A stretch of 64,000 nt of DNA from assembly GCF_004768465.1 (NCBI RefSeq), contig NZ_SRMF01000002.1, positions 37,509 through 101,508 on the forward strand. The letters are read 5' to 3'. The number at the start of each line of letters is the position of its first letter. Position 1 is the stretch's first letter. Position numbers and translations under genes: made by a program. The notes beneath the pieces are model-generated. The model was given only the letters and a program-made list of their open reading frames with translations. It ran no database searches and was not told the origin of the DNA. The stretch comes from Natronospirillum operosum (GTDB lineage Bacteria > Pseudomonadota > Gammaproteobacteria > Pseudomonadales > Natronospirillaceae). Shown piece by piece: positions 1-10,750 of this stretch.

Positions 1-156
1 TCATCGCAGACCCCGCATGATAGTCAAGTGGAGAGAGGGCGTGCCGATCATTCTTACCGAATCCGAACAATTGTCGAGCACACGGCCAGACTATCAGATG
101 ATTGGGAAAGAACTGCAATTCACCATTTATGCAGCCCAGAAGGAAACCTACCGGTC

Positions 157-1560
157 ATGACATTCGAGAAGCAGGTCAGCAAGCTGACTAAAAAGGAACT
201 GATTCAGTTATTGCAATCCGTCTATGGTGTTGAGCACTCTGTCGATGCCATCATTGACCGCTACCTGGCTGCCGACACCTCTTCCGGGCGCGGTACTCAG
301 GCGTTGGAAAAAACGCTGACCAAGCAACTGCATGAACTCGTTTATAATGACAACTTTTATGGCTACCACGGCTGCTTCGACTTCAGTGAACGGCTCGCGT
401 CAGTGCTCTCTGCCATTGACACTGCCTTGCGCCCACAGGCCCCCGTGGCGGCCCTGCAGCTGACGGAAGACTTCCTGAATATGGCCGAGGAAGCGTTTCA
501 GCGGGTAGACGATTCCGATGGTCACTTGGGCGACCTGTTTCGAGAAGCCGCTGATCTGTGGCTGAACATCGCCGAAGAGGTACGCGCTGAGGCGCCGGAA
601 GCAGAGGACTGGCCGGGAAAAGTCCTGCATTTCTTTGACCATAATGATTACGGTGTGTTGGACGAACTCATTCCCCACAGCGCCGGCTTGCTGACGGAGC
701 AGGAACTGCGACAACTGGCGGACCGATTCAAGGCCAATGCCCAACACGCATTGGCCAATCCAACGCAGCAGGACCATTACAATCACGCCGCCGCACACGC
801 CTGCATCGGCCTGAAATCCGTTGCTGAAGCGCTGCGGGATATCTCGCTGTACGAGCAGGGTACCTTGCTGACCAGTCCGGACCCCAACCCCATACAACTG
901 GAGCACCTCATAGCATACGCACTGGCGATAAACGAGCTGGAGCGTGCCGAGTTCTGGCTGGACAAACTCAAGCACTCAAGCCGGCCGCAGCGATATCAGC
1001 CTCTGCGTCACCAGTGGCTGCGCCAGAAAGGCGACCTCGAACAACTCAAACGCGAACTGCTGAGCGATTTCACAAAGCTCCCCCAGGTGGGCACCCTAAC
1101 CGAGCTGTGGGAGTTGGCCAACAAACACGAAAAAGCGCAGCTCAAAGAGCAAGTGAATAACCTGCCCGTCGACACCAGCGCGCCCGGCCGGCTGGTCAAT
1201 GTACTGCTGTTCATGGGCAACCTGCAACGGGCGGAATCTGTGGTGCTGTCACAAGCTGAGAACCTGACCTCTGTGCCCTACCCAACCCTGCTGAACTGGA
1301 TAGACACCTTTGCGGAGCACGGTCAACTGCTCGCTCAGGTAGTATGCTACCGAGCCTTGCTGGATGACCTGCTGGAGCGCAAATACAGTCGCGCCTATCA
1401 CCACGGCGCCCAGTATTTCAAGAGACTGCTGGCACTCGACAAGAAGATTACCGACTATCAGGGCCTGGACAATGCACAAACCTATATCAGGAAGCTGCAG
1501 ACAGAACACTGGCGCAAACGTTCGTTCTGGTCCCAGGCAGGGCACCCAAACAAGCCCTAA
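157..1560 (+). CDS. Uncharacterised alpha-helical protein (possibly DUF6880-like)
   Basis: Soluble protein of 467 residues with no signal peptide or membrane segment. It looks almost entirely helical, with TPR-like character (many Leu/Ala/Glu pairs). An N-terminal stretch (LTKKELIQLL, then a DDSDGHLGDLF segment) reminds me of the DUF6880 family, but this is a weak impression. I chose the ATG at 157 because an AAGGA sits about 12 bases upstream. The frame is open without a stop back to the left edge, so the protein may begin further upstream or outside the window, and GTG at 28 is another candidate. It is a single gene ahead of the cobalamin promoter. Function unknown. Confidence 0.6.
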   Translation: MTFEKQVSKLTKKELIQLLQSVYGVEHSVDAIIDRYLAADTSSGRGTQALEKTLTKQLHELVYNDNFYGYHGCFDFSERLASVLSAIDTALRPQAPVAALQLTEDFLNMAEEAFQRVDDSDGHLGDLFREAADLWLNIAEEVRAEAPEAEDWPGKVLHFFDHNDYGVLDELIPHSAGLLTEQELRQLADRFKANAQHALANPTQQDHYNHAAAHACIGLKSVAEALRDISLYEQGTLLTSPDPNPIQLEHLIAYALAINELERAEFWLDKLKHSSRPQRYQPLRHQWLRQKGDLEQLKRELLSDFTKLPQVGTLTELWELANKHEKAQLKEQVNNLPVDTSAPGRLVNVLLFMGNLQRAESVVLSQAENLTSVPYPTLLNWIDTFAEHGQLLAQVVCYRALLDDLLERKYSRAYHHGAQYFKRLLALDKKITDYQGLDNAQTYIRKLQTEHWRKRSFWSQAGHPNKP

Positions 1561-1714
1561 TGTCGTCGGTAAATATCCCACCGAATGAAACTGCTCGACG
1601 AGTCCCAGCGTCGTCACACAAGCCGCCAGACGGTGCCATTCCGCCTTACCATGACCCGGGTCAATCGGTTGCCGGAATGTCGCGTTCGGACACGTCCGAT
1701 TGTACAGAGGTTCT

Positions 1715-1742
1715 TTGACTGGACCCCCGCATGAGTTACGAT
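1715..1742 (+). promoter_or_regulatory. Sigma70-like promoter of the cobalamin operon
   Basis: TTGACT at 1715-1720 and TACGAT at 1737-1742 are separated by 16 bases. The predicted transcript would start about 10 bases before the riboswitch aptamer. The stretch from 1561 to 1714 shows no gene or other recognisable element. Confidence 0.5.
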
Positions 1743-1759
1743 GACGGGATCATCGAACA

Positions 1760-1945
1760 GGTGCTCCGGAGCCAACTCGGCAATGGAGATAATCGGGAAG
1801 TATGGTGAGGCCGCAAGGCCGATTCCATCGCTGCCCCCGCATCGGTAATGGACAGCTACCGATCTTCTGCACTCGCCACTGGCCTTCGGGCTGGGAAGGC
1901 GCAGAAGGTCGAGTCCGAGCCCGAAGACCGGCCTGCTCGAACACC
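1760..1945 (+). promoter_or_regulatory. Cobalamin (adenosylcobalamin-type) riboswitch
   Basis: The conserved blocks of the B12 aptamer occur in the right order: GGTGCTCC (P1 side), ATCGGGAAGTATGGTGAGGC, TTCCATCGCTGCCCCCGC, GCCACTGG...GGGAAGGC, and GAGTCCGAGCCCGAAGACC followed by GGCCTGCTCGAACACC closing P1. It sits between the promoter and the first gene of an eight-gene cobalamin operon. It probably lowers expression of the whole operon when adenosylcobalamin is plentiful. The expression platform between 1946 and the start codon at 2022 was not resolved. Confidence 0.93.
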
Positions 1946-2021
1946 CACATTCACACAGGGTACGGCGGGTACTCGAGGGTTTCAGTATGACGTGTTTCAA
2001 GCCTGCGCTGCAGGTGCTGTC

Positions 2022-3800
2022 ATGAGCACCCAACAGCGTCCGGACTATCCCTTCTCGGCTGTGGTCGGGCAAGGCGGTCTGAAGACTGCCCTGATTCTGA
2101 ATGCCATCAATCCGCGCATTGGCGGGCTGCTGATCAGCGGGCCGCGTGGCAGTGCCAAATCCACCCTGGCGCGGGGTCTGGCCGATATTCTGCCGGCGGC
2201 GGATGATGGCGCCACACCACCGTTCGTCAATCTGCCGCTGGGCACCACCGAAGATCGCCTGCTGGGCACGCTGGATCTTGAGCGTGCGCTCAATGACCAG
2301 GCCGTGACCTTTCATCCCGGCCTGCTGGCCCGCGCCCATGGCGGTGTGCTCTATGTGGACGAGGTCAATCTGCTGCCCGATGCACTGGTAGACCTGCTGC
2401 TGGACACCACGGCACGCGGCATCAATGTGGTCGAGCGTGACGGCATCAGCCACAGCCACGAGGCCCGCTTTATTCTGATCGGCACCATGAACCCGGATGA
2501 AGGCGACCTGCGCCCGCAACTGCTGGACCGCTTTGGTCTGATGGTGCAGATGCAGGGCGAGCATGCGGTGGCCGAGCGGGTGGCCATAGTGCGCCAGCGC
2601 GAGGCCTACGAACGTGACCCGGCGGCCTTTGTGGCGCAGCAGACGGCCGAGCAACAGGCGCTGCGCACCCGCATTGAACAGGCACGCACGCTGCTGGCGG
2701 ATGTCACCGCCAGTGATGCCCTCTATACCCGCATTGCCGAGTGCTGTCTGGAAGCCGGGGTGGAAGGCGTACGGGCCGATGTGATCTGGCTGCAGGCGGC
2801 GCTGGCTTATGCCGCCTGGCAGGGCCGCACCCGGGTGGAGGGCGCCGACCTCGACGCCGTAGCTCCCTGGGTGCTGGCCCACCGTCAGCGCCATGACAGC
2901 CCCTCGTCTTCCGAACCGCCGGCCGGCCCGCCCGATGCGAACAATTCATCCGGTGCCGACAAACCACCCGAACCGCCGCAGAGCCGGTCCGGCTCGGGTC
3001 GCTCCGGCCAGCCCCAGGGCGAATCCAACGACTCTGCGCCATCAGGCACCGGCGACAACCCCTGGGGCGCCATGCCGCCGCAGCACCAGACTGCGGTCGA
3101 GCCGGCGCAGCTCAGCGCACCGGATCGCCCGCCGGCACAGCAGCGTCAGACTGACACCTGGAGCGGCACGGCTGGCAGCCAGCGCGGCCAAACCGGCCCG
3201 GGCCCGCATTGCGGGCAGCACACCACCGACCGGCCGGACTGGTTCGCCACCCTGGTGGCCAACGGCGGCCAGTGGCCGCCGCGCCAGTGGCGGTTCCGGC
3301 CGCGTCGCACCAGCCAGCCCTGGCTGCATCTGATTCTGATCGATACCTCCGGCTCGACACTCAAGCAGCAACTGTTCGGCCGCGCCAAGGGGCTGGTGGC
3401 GCAACTGGCGCAGCAGGCCTATCGGGCCCGTGAACAGTTCGCCGTGCTGGGCTTCGGCAATGATCAGGTGCAGGAACTGCTGCCACGCCGGCGGGCACCG
3501 AAAACCATCACTCGCCAACTGGATCAGTGGACCGGCGGTGGTGGCACCCCGCTGCGCCAGGCGCTGGAGCAGGCCGCCACCCGGCTGCGCCAGTGGCAGC
3601 AGCGCGAACCGGGCCTGCATATCCGCACCTGGATCATTACCGACGGGCGCACCCGCGAAACGCTCGACCATCTGCCGGCGCTGGGCGACTGCGTGGTGGT
3701 GGATGCCGAACAATCCTTTGTACGGCGAGGCCGTACCCGTGAGCTCGCCCGGGGACTGGGCGCGCACTATATGAATCTGCCTGCAACGGAGGCCACATGA
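2022..3800 (+). CDS. Fused ChlI/ChlD-type AAA+ and vWA subunit, putative cobaltochelatase partner of CobN
   Basis: Protein of 592 residues joining two chelatase subunits. The N-terminal part is a MoxR/BchI-type AAA+ ATPase (Walker A GPRGSAKST at 40-48, then YVDEVNLL and GTMNPDEGDLRPQLLDRFG). A Pro/Ser/Gln-rich linker follows (about 335-430). The C-terminal part is a von Willebrand A domain with a MIDAS motif DTSGST near residue 441, GGGTPL and ITDGRT. Such proteins drive cobalt insertion by CobN in the aerobic B12 pathway, in place of CobS/CobT. The ATG at 2022 is chosen because the upstream in-frame extension runs through the riboswitch. It is the first gene of the riboswitch operon and overlaps cobO by 4 bases. 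Confidence 0.88.
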   Translation: MSTQQRPDYPFSAVVGQGGLKTALILNAINPRIGGLLISGPRGSAKSTLARGLADILPAADDGATPPFVNLPLGTTEDRLLGTLDLERALNDQAVTFHPGLLARAHGGVLYVDEVNLLPDALVDLLLDTTARGINVVERDGISHSHEARFILIGTMNPDEGDLRPQLLDRFGLMVQMQGEHAVAERVAIVRQREAYERDPAAFVAQQTAEQQALRTRIEQARTLLADVTASDALYTRIAECCLEAGVEGVRADVIWLQAALAYAAWQGRTRVEGADLDAVAPWVLAHRQRHDSPSSSEPPAGPPDANNSSGADKPPEPPQSRSGSGRSGQPQGESNDSAPSGTGDNPWGAMPPQHQTAVEPAQLSAPDRPPAQQRQTDTWSGTAGSQRGQTGPGPHCGQHTTDRPDWFATLVANGGQWPPRQWRFRPRRTSQPWLHLILIDTSGSTLKQQLFGRAKGLVAQLAQQAYRAREQFAVLGFGNDQVQELLPRRRAPKTITRQLDQWTGGGGTPLRQALEQAATRLRQWQQREPGLHIRTWIITDGRTRETLDHLPALGDCVVVDAEQSFVRRGRTRELARGLGAHYMNLPATEAT

Positions 3801-4396
3801 ACACTACAGACACCCAGCACCAGACCCGCATGCAACGCAAGAAAGAAGTGGTGGATGCGCGCATCGCGGAAGCCCAGGAAGAGCGCGGCGTACTGATCCT
3901 GCTGCGCGGCAACGGCAAGGGCAAGAGCAGCTCCGCCTTCGGCACCCTGGCACGCTCACTGGGCCACGGCCAACGCGGCGGCGTCATCCAGTTCGTCAAG
4001 GGCCGCCGCGAAACCGGCGAGTACCGGTTCTTCCGCGACCACCCGCAACTGGACTGGCACATCATGGGCCATGGGTTCACCTGGGAAACCCAGGACCGCA
4101 ACAAGGACATCGAAGCCGCGCAGGCGGCCTGGGCCACAGCCGAGCAGATGCTGCAGGACGAAAACTATCACCTGCTGGTGTTCGACGAGATGAGCTACAT
4201 GTTCAAGTATGGCTATCTCGACACGGCGCCGGTGGTCGAAGCGCTGAAAAAGCGGCCGCGCCACCAGAGCGTGATCATCACCGGGCGCACCATGGCGGCC
4301 GAGCTGCAGGACGTTGCCGACACCATCAGCACGGTACAGGACGAACGCCATGCCTTCCGCCAGGGCGTGAAGGCACAGCCGGGGATTGAATACTGA
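3797..4396 (+). CDS. cobO: Cob(I)yrinic acid a,c-diamide adenosyltransferase
   Basis: CobO/BtuR-family enzyme of 199 residues that transfers the 5'-deoxyadenosyl group of ATP to Co(I) corrinoids. The glycine-rich ATP-binding loop GNGKGKSSS is at residues 38-46, followed by the family motifs VIQFVKG, HIMGHGFTW and VFDEMSYMFKYGYLD. The C-terminal RHAFRQGVKAQPGIEY is typical. The start overlaps the chelatase stop (ATGA), and the stop overlaps the cobB start by one base (TGATG), which suggests translational coupling. Full length for the family. Confidence 0.96.
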   Translation: MNTTDTQHQTRMQRKKEVVDARIAEAQEERGVLILLRGNGKGKSSSAFGTLARSLGHGQRGGVIQFVKGRRETGEYRFFRDHPQLDWHIMGHGFTWETQDRNKDIEAAQAAWATAEQMLQDENYHLLVFDEMSYMFKYGYLDTAPVVEALKKRPRHQSVIITGRTMAAELQDVADTISTVQDERHAFRQGVKAQPGIEY

Positions 4397-5784
4397 TGAC
4401 AAACCCGACCCCCCAGCCGCAATGCCGGGCCCTGTTCATTGCCGCGCCGGCCTCCGGTCAGGGCAAGACCACGCTGACCGCCGCCCTGGCGCGCCTGCTG
4501 CGCAATCAGGGCCGGCGTGTGCGGGTGTTCAAGACCGGCCCGGATTATCTCGACCCGCAGGTGCTGGGCCAGGCTGCCGGCGTGCCGGCAGAGCAGCTCG
4601 ACCTGTGGATGGCCGGCGAAGACTGGTGTCGGGAACGTCTGCAGGAAGCGGCCCGGGAGTCCGATTTCATTCTGGTCGAGGGCGTGATGGGGCTGTTCGA
4701 CGGCGAGCCGTCCAGTGCCGATCTGGCAGCGCTGTTCGGCATTCCAATGGCCATCGTCATGGATGTGAAGGGCATGGCGCAGACGGTTGCACCGCTGGTC
4801 ACCGGTCTGGTGGCACACCGCGACGACCTGAACGTGATCGGGCTGATCGCCAATGCCTGCAGCACGGCACGCCATCGGGAGCTGATCGAACAGGCTCTGC
4901 CCGTTCATATTCCGTTGCTGGCGACGGTGCCGCGTGATCCGGCCATTGCCTTGCCCGAGCGCCATCTGGGCCTGGTGCAGGCGGCGGAAATCCGCGATGA
5001 CCTGGAAGTGCGCTTTGAAGCCGGGGCGGCCGTACTGGCCGAGTCCGGCCTGCTGGCTCACCTCGAACAGCTGCCACTGGTACGCTTTCCGGCGCCCGCT
5101 GCGCCTCCGCCAGCCCCGACCGGTAACGAACGCCCGCTGGCCGGGCAGCGCATCGGCGTGGCGCGAGATGAAGCTTTCAGCTTCACCTATGAACCCAATC
5201 TGGACCTGCTGCGCGCCATGGGCGCCGAGGTCAGTTTTTTCTCGCCGCTGCATGACGCTCACCTGCCCGCCTGTGATGCGCTGTGGCTGCCCGGCGGCTA
5301 TCCGGAACTGCATGCGGCCGGGCTGGCCGCCAATGCCGGCATGAAGGCCGATATTCGCCGGCACTTCGAGGCCGACAAGCCCATACTGGCCGAATGCGGC
5401 GGCCTGATGTACTGCCTCGACACCCTGACCGACCAGCAGGACCTCACTCACGACATGCTGGGCCTGCTGCCCGGCCAGGGCGCCATGCGCGGCCGTCGCG
5501 GCTGCCAGGGCATGCAGACGGCAGTATTCCCGGAAGGCGAGGTACGGGCACACGCCCACCATCGCTCGCGCGCCGAGGGCACGCCCGAACCCATCGGCCA
5601 CGGCCGGCGCCAGCGCCATCCGGCCCCGGGCGAAGCCATCTACCGGGTGCGTGGCCTGACCGCGACCTATCTGCACCTGTTTTTCCCCAACAACCCCGAG
5701 GCGGTGGCCCGGCTGTTTCTGCCCATGGCAGAACGGCAGACCAGTGCCTCCACCCAGCGCACGGAGACAACCCCATGCAACTGA
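4396..5784 (+). CDS. cobB: Cobyrinic acid a,c-diamide synthase (hydrogenobyrinate diamide synthase)
   Basis: Enzyme of 462 residues that amidates the a and c side chains of the corrin ring using ATP and glutamine. The N-terminal synthetase part carries the P-loop ASGQGKTT near residue 18 and KTGPDYLDP. The C-terminal class I-like glutamine amidotransferase part carries the nucleophile cysteine in LAECGGLMYCL (about residue 334) and a late HLHLFF-like histidine segment. In the aerobic pathway it acts just before cobalt insertion, which fits the neighbouring chelatase genes. Normal length. Confidence 0.95.
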   Translation: MTNPTPQPQCRALFIAAPASGQGKTTLTAALARLLRNQGRRVRVFKTGPDYLDPQVLGQAAGVPAEQLDLWMAGEDWCRERLQEAARESDFILVEGVMGLFDGEPSSADLAALFGIPMAIVMDVKGMAQTVAPLVTGLVAHRDDLNVIGLIANACSTARHRELIEQALPVHIPLLATVPRDPAIALPERHLGLVQAAEIRDDLEVRFEAGAAVLAESGLLAHLEQLPLVRFPAPAAPPPAPTGNERPLAGQRIGVARDEAFSFTYEPNLDLLRAMGAEVSFFSPLHDAHLPACDALWLPGGYPELHAAGLAANAGMKADIRRHFEADKPILAECGGLMYCLDTLTDQQDLTHDMLGLLPGQGAMRGRRGCQGMQTAVFPEGEVRAHAHHRSRAEGTPEPIGHGRRQRHPAPGEAIYRVRGLTATYLHLFFPNNPEAVARLFLPMAERQTSASTQRTETTPCN

Positions 5785-6875
5785 ACAAGATTCCCGCGAC
5801 CGTGGTTACCGGTTTTCTCGGCAGTGGCAAGACCACCCTGCTCGCCGGCATTCTGCGCCAGGTCACCGGCAAGCGCATTGCCGTGATCATGAACGAGTTC
5901 GGCCAGCAGGATATCGATTCCGAGGTGCTGCGCGGCTGTGCTCTGGACTGCGATGACGAAACCGTCAGCGGCAACAGCGAAAGTGGCATCTATGAACTGG
6001 CCAACGGCTGCATCTGCTGCACCGTGGAGGAAGAGTTTCTGCCCGTCATGCAGGAACTGGTGAAGCGCCGCGACGACATCGACCATATCCTGATCGAGAC
6101 CAGTGGCTTGGCCCTGCCCAAGCCGCTGGTGCAGGCCTTCAAATGGCCGGAAATCCGCCGCCACTGCACCGTCGATGCCATCATCACCGTGCTCGACGGC
6201 CCGGCCGTGGCCGACGGGCGCTATGCCTCGGATGTGGCCTCGGTGGAAGCCCAGCGTCTGGCCGATGACAGCCTGGACCACGATCCCAGCCTGCAGGAAC
6301 TGCTGGATGACCAACTGGACGCCGCCGATCTGGTGCTGGTCACCAAGAATGACCTGCTCAACGCAGACGAACGTCGGCGCGTGACCGAGATCGTCAACAA
6401 CCGGGTGCCGGAGGCCGTGCGCACGCTGTTTGTCGAGAAGGACACCTTCAGCCACGACCCGGCAGCGCTGGAAGCCCTGCTCGGCATCGGTGCCGCCAGC
6501 GAGGACAGCATCGACCAGATCCACAACCATCATGACAAGCACCATGCCGAGGGTGCGCATCACGATCACGCGCATGATCATTTCGATTCCTGCGTGATCA
6601 CGCTGGACGAAGTGGACGGCGAGGCCCTGCGCGCGTCTCTGCAGAGCCTGCTCAACGAGTTCGAGATCTACCGCGCCAAGGGCTTTGCGGCCCTGCCCGG
6701 CAAGCCGATGCGGCAGGTCATTCAGGGTGTGGGCCAGCGGCTGGATACCCACTTCGACCGCCTGTGGGCCGCCGATGAAACCCGCCAGACCCGGCTGGTG
6801 GTGATCGGCCGCAGTCTGGACCCGGCACAGCTGACCGAGCGCCTGCGCGGCTGCGAGATTCGTCAGGTCGCCTGA
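5775..6875 (+). CDS. cobW: CobW-family GTP-binding metallochaperone
   Basis: Protein of 366 residues of the COG0523 GTPase family, thought to deliver Co(II) to CobN. The Walker A motif is GFLGSGKTT (13-21), the metal-site motif GCICC is at 78-82, and a guanine-specificity TKND motif follows. A histidine-rich loop (about 250-269, including HHDHAHDH) lies before the C-terminal CobW_C domain and may bind metal. I place the start at ATG 5775, ten bases inside the end of cobB, because the similarity begins there; the longer frame upstream is a cobB shadow. The stop overlaps cobN by one base. Confidence 0.95.
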   Translation: MQLNKIPATVVTGFLGSGKTTLLAGILRQVTGKRIAVIMNEFGQQDIDSEVLRGCALDCDDETVSGNSESGIYELANGCICCTVEEEFLPVMQELVKRRDDIDHILIETSGLALPKPLVQAFKWPEIRRHCTVDAIITVLDGPAVADGRYASDVASVEAQRLADDSLDHDPSLQELLDDQLDAADLVLVTKNDLLNADERRRVTEIVNNRVPEAVRTLFVEKDTFSHDPAALEALLGIGAASEDSIDQIHNHHDKHHAEGAHHDHAHDHFDSCVITLDEVDGEALRASLQSLLNEFEIYRAKGFAALPGKPMRQVIQGVGQRLDTHFDRLWAADETRQTRLVVIGRSLDPAQLTERLRGCEIRQVA

Positions 6876-9800
6876 TGCATCTCTTTGCGGCCAAACCCGG
6901 CGGTTTCGTCGACGATGAAGGCATTGTCGACCTGGCGCAGACGCCCGGCGACCTGGTGATTCTGTCGGCTGCAGACAGCACGCTGTCGGCGCTGGCCCAG
7001 GCGGCCGACCGCCTGCCGGAAGATTACCCGTCACTGCGGCTGGCCAACTGGATGAACCTGGTCAAGCCAGCCGCGTTCGATCTCTACCAGGATCAGGTAC
7101 TGGAACAGGCCAAAGTCGTCGTGGTGTCGCTGCTGGGCGGCGCCCGCTACTGGGAATACGGCCATGAACAGCTGCTGGCCTGGGCCGAGGCCGACCCGAC
7201 GCGGCAACTGATTCTGGTGCCCGGCTGTGATGCGCCGGACTATGAACTGCTGACCGGTTCTACCGTGACGCCGGAGGCCGCCGAGCGCGTCTGGCACTAT
7301 CTGCGGCAGGGCGGCGAGGACAATGCCGAACAATTGCTGCGTCATCTGGCCGACCAGTGGCTGGGCTGGCACTCCGACTGGCAGGCACCTCGCACCCTGC
7401 CCCATTGCCTGATCTACCGCCCCGGCGGGCGTGAACAGACGCTGGCCGAGTGGCAGGCGCAACAGGCACCGGAGCGTCCGGTGGCGCTGATCCTGTTCTA
7501 TCGCAGTCATTTTCAGGGCGCCAATACGGCCGTGGTGGATGCGCTGCTTGCGGCGCTGGAACAGCAAGGCCTGGCGCCGCTGGCGGCGGCCATCACTTCG
7601 CTGAAGGAAGACCACTGCCGGGCCGAGGTCAATGCGCTGCTCGAGCAGACCGATGCGGCCGTAGTGCTGAACACCACCGGCTTTGCCATCAACCGGGTAC
7701 CGGCGCGCGAACTGGGCAACACCCTGGGCGAGGAAGCGGCGGTGCTGGCCGGTCAGCCGGCGGTGCTGCAGGTGATTCTGGCCAGCAGCAGCGCCGAGGA
7801 CTGGGAAGAGCAGCCCGGCGGCCTGCGCAGCCGTGATGTGGCCATGCAGGTGGTGCTGCCGGAAATGGACGGCCGCGTCATCACCCGTGCCGTCGGTTTC
7901 AAGACCGAAGACCGCTACAGCGAGCGCTGTCAGGCACCGGTCATTCGCCATGCGCCGCAGCCCGACCGGGTGGCCTTTGTGGCCGCGCTGGCCCGGCGTT
8001 TCTGCGCCCTGCGCCGCAAACCCAATCATGAGAAGCGCCTGGCGCTGGTGCTGGCCAACTACCCGACCAGTGAAGGCCGACTGGGCAACGGCGTCGGCCT
8101 GGATACCCCGGAGTCCACCGTGCGCATCCTGCACGCGCTGGCCGAGGCCGGCTACCCTCTGGCGGACATGCCGGCCGATGGCGCCGAACTGATCGCTGCC
8201 CTGCAGGGCGCCGTTACCAACGACACCGACACCCGCCCGCTGCGGCCCTGCTGGCAGAGTCTGGACTTGGCGACCTACCGCCACTGGTTCGATCAGCTGC
8301 CGGCCGAGAACCGCGCCGCCGTACTGCGCCGCTGGGGTGAACCGGAAGCCGACCCGGCCTGTCGCCAGGGCCGCCTGATGCTGTCCGGCATCCGGCTGGG
8401 GGAGACCTTTGTCGGCATCCAGCCGGCCCGGGGCTATGACATCGATCTGGTCACCAGCTACCACGATGCGGATCTGGTGCCACCGCACAACTATCTGGCC
8501 TTCTATTTCTGGCTGCGCCATGAATACGGCATCGACGCCGTCATCCATGTGGGCAAGCACGGCAATCTGGAATGGCTGCCCGGCAAGGGCACGGCTCTGT
8601 CGGCCCAGTGCTGGCCCGACATCATTCTGGGGCCGCTGCCGCATTTCTATCCCTTCATCGTCAATGATCCGGGTGAAGGCGCGCAGGCCAAGCGCCGGGC
8701 TCAGGCCGTGATCATCGACCACCTGATGCCGCCCATGACACGCGCCGAGAGCTACGGCGATCTGGCCGAGCTGGAAGGTCTGGTGGATGAATACTATCAG
8801 GCCGTGGGCATGGACCCGCGGCGGGAGGAGTGGCTGCGCACAGCCATCTTCGAACAGCTGCGCCGCACCGGGCTGGACCGCGAGCTGACCGGCATCGAGG
8901 ACCCGGCCAGCGCCGATGAAGCCACCCTGCTCAATGAGCTGGATGCCTATCTGTGCGACATCAAGGAAGCCCAGATCCGCCAGGGGCTGCATATTCTGGG
9001 GGCGCTGCCGGAGACCGAGCGGCTGGCCGACACCCTGGTGGCCCTGCTGCGCCTGCCCCGGGGCCAGGCCCCGGAGCAACAGGGCCTGCTGCACAATCTG
9101 GCCCATGATCTGCACCTGACTGACGCCGACGGCAACGCCTTCAACCCGCTGGACGCCGGTGCCACGCCCTGGCAGGGGGCGCGCCCCGTACGTCTGGCCG
9201 CGCAGGACCGCAGCCTCTGGCGCACCGCTGCCGACACCCGCGAGCGCCTGGAACTGCTGGCCCGGCAACTGATGCTGGACCATGTGCTGGCAGACGGCGA
9301 TCTGGCGGCACTGGCCGCCGAGCTGCCGGCCACCGCCCGCCTGTGCCGCTTTGCCCGCCAGACCCTGCTGCCAGTGCTGCAGCAGAGCGCCACACTGGAA
9401 CTGCAGTCACTGCTGGACGGCCTCGCCGGGCGCTTTGTATTGCCCGGACCCAGTGGCGCGCCGAGCCGGGGCCGGCTTGATACCCTGCCCACCGGGCGCA
9501 ACTTCTATACCGTCGACAGCCGCGCCATTCCCTCACCGGCGGCCTGGGCACTGGGCCAGCAGTCGGCCCGGGCACTGATCGAACGGCACCTGCAGGACCA
9601 CGGTGATTTTCCGCAGCGGCTCGGGCTGTCCGTCTGGGGCACCGCCACCATGCGCACCGGCGGTGACGACATTGCCCAGGCACTGGCCCTGATGGGGGTC
9701 AGGCCGATCTGGGCGCCGGGTTCCAACCGGGTGATGGATATCGAAGTCGTGCCTTCCATGCTGCTCGATTATCCGCGCGTGGATGTGACGCTGCGCGTGT

Positions 9801-10750
9801 CCGGCTTTTTCCGCGATGCCTTTCCCAATGTGATACGCCTCTATGATCAGGCGGTGCAGGCGCTGGCCGAGTATGAAGAACCCGGCACCGGCAACCTGAT
9901 CCGCACCCATGTGCAGGCGCGGCAGGCCGAGCTGCAGGAGGAGGGCCTGAGCGCGCAGGCCGCTTTCCGCCAGGCCAGCTACCGGGTATTCGGCAGCCGC
10001 CCCGGCACCTATGGCACCGGCCTGAACAACCAGCTCGACAGCCGGCGCTGGCAGACGCGGGACGACCTGGCCAACACCTGGCTCGGCACCGGCCACCACG
10101 CCTACGGCCAGACCCCGGGCGACGGCGTGCCGGCACGGGCCGATCTGGAATACCAGATGACCCGACTCGATGCGGTACTGCAGAACCAGGACAACCGCGA
10201 GCACGACATCCTGGATTCCGACCCCTATTTCCAGTTTCAGGGCGGCATGGCCGCTGCGGTACAGGCCCTGAGCGGCCGCCAGCCGACCATTTATCATGCC
10301 GATCATGCCAACCCGGCCAGCCCGCGCATCCGCACCCTGAAGGAAGAGCTGAACCGGGTCATTCGCTCGCGGGTGCTGAACCCCAAGTGGATCCACGCCA
10401 TGCACGAACACGGCTACAAGGGCGCCTTCGAGATGGCGGTCACGGTCGACCTGCTGTTCGGCTATGACGCCACCACCGGCCTGGTGGATGACCATCAGTA
10501 CGCCCAGGTCACCGACGCCCTGGCGCTGGACCCGGACAACCAGGCATTCATGCGCCAGGCCAACCCGAAGGCGCTGGAAGACATGGCCGAACGCCTGCTG
10601 GAGGCGGCCCAGCGCGGCCTGTGGCAGAACCCGGGCGCGCACGCCGACGCCCTGCGCGACCTGCTGCTGGAGCTGGATGCAGAGGCCGAGGGCGCGACCG
10701 ACCAGAAACAGCCGTCGCCCCGATTCCAACCCACGGGCACCGACTCATGA
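6875..10750 (+). CDS. cobN: Cobaltochelatase subunit CobN
   Basis: Large catalytic subunit of the aerobic ATP-dependent cobalt chelatase, 1291 residues (the family is about 1250-1300), homologous to the ChlH/BchH subunit of magnesium chelatase. Recognisable family segments include [34 protein letters not shown] and [11 protein letters not shown]. It inserts cobalt into hydrogenobyrinic acid a,c-diamide together with the AAA+/vWA protein encoded at the head of the operon. It starts within the cobW stop (TGATG) and ends over the cobQ start (ATGA). No frameshift seen. Confidence 0.97.
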   Translation: MHLFAAKPGGFVDDEGIVDLAQTPGDLVILSAADSTLSALAQAADRLPEDYPSLRLANWMNLVKPAAFDLYQDQVLEQAKVVVVSLLGGARYWEYGHEQLLAWAEADPTRQLILVPGCDAPDYELLTGSTVTPEAAERVWHYLRQGGEDNAEQLLRHLADQWLGWHSDWQAPRTLPHCLIYRPGGREQTLAEWQAQQAPERPVALILFYRSHFQGANTAVVDALLAALEQQGLAPLAAAITSLKEDHCRAEVNALLEQTDAAVVLNTTGFAINRVPARELGNTLGEEAAVLAGQPAVLQVILASSSAEDWEEQPGGLRSRDVAMQVVLPEMDGRVITRAVGFKTEDRYSERCQAPVIRHAPQPDRVAFVAALARRFCALRRKPNHEKRLALVLANYPTSEGRLGNGVGLDTPESTVRILHALAEAGYPLADMPADGAELIAALQGAVTNDTDTRPLRPCWQSLDLATYRHWFDQLPAENRAAVLRRWGEPEADPACRQGRLMLSGIRLGETFVGIQPARGYDIDLVTSYHDADLVPPHNYLAFYFWLRHEYGIDAVIHVGKHGNLEWLPGKGTALSAQCWPDIILGPLPHFYPFIVNDPGEGAQAKRRAQAVIIDHLMPPMTRAESYGDLAELEGLVDEYYQAVGMDPRREEWLRTAIFEQLRRTGLDRELTGIEDPASADEATLLNELDAYLCDIKEAQIRQGLHILGALPETERLADTLVALLRLPRGQAPEQQGLLHNLAHDLHLTDADGNAFNPLDAGATPWQGARPVRLAAQDRSLWRTAADTRERLELLARQLMLDHVLADGDLAALAAELPATARLCRFARQTLLPVLQQSATLELQSLLDGLAGRFVLPGPSGAPSRGRLDTLPTGRNFYTVDSRAIPSPAAWALGQQSARALIERHLQDHGDFPQRLGLSVWGTATMRTGGDDIAQALALMGVRPIWAPGSNRVMDIEVVPSMLLDYPRVDVTLRVSGFFRDAFPNVIRLYDQAVQALAEYEEPGTGNLIRTHVQARQAELQEEGLSAQAAFRQASYRVFGSRPGTYGTGLNNQLDSRRWQTRDDLANTWLGTGHHAYGQTPGDGVPARADLEYQMTRLDAVLQNQDNREHDILDSDPYFQFQGGMAAAVQALSGRQPTIYHADHANPASPRIRTLKEELNRVIRSRVLNPKWIHAMHEHGYKGAFEMAVTVDLLFGYDATTGLVDDHQYAQVTDALALDPDNQAFMRQANPKALEDMAERLLEAAQRGLWQNPGAHADALRDLLLELDAEAEGATDQKQPSPRFQPTGTDS

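Noticed and set aside
1614..2894. 426-codon minus-strand frame across the riboswitch and chelatase start
   Set aside because: It runs antisense through a conserved aptamer and an AAA+ domain; no protein family features.
7031..9283. Long open frame on the minus strand inside cobN (750 codons)
   Set aside because: It is antisense to a clear cobN, has low-complexity Gln/His/Arg/Gly composition and no known motif; it is a by-product of high GC codon use. Similar frames opposite cobB, cobQ and other genes were dropped too.
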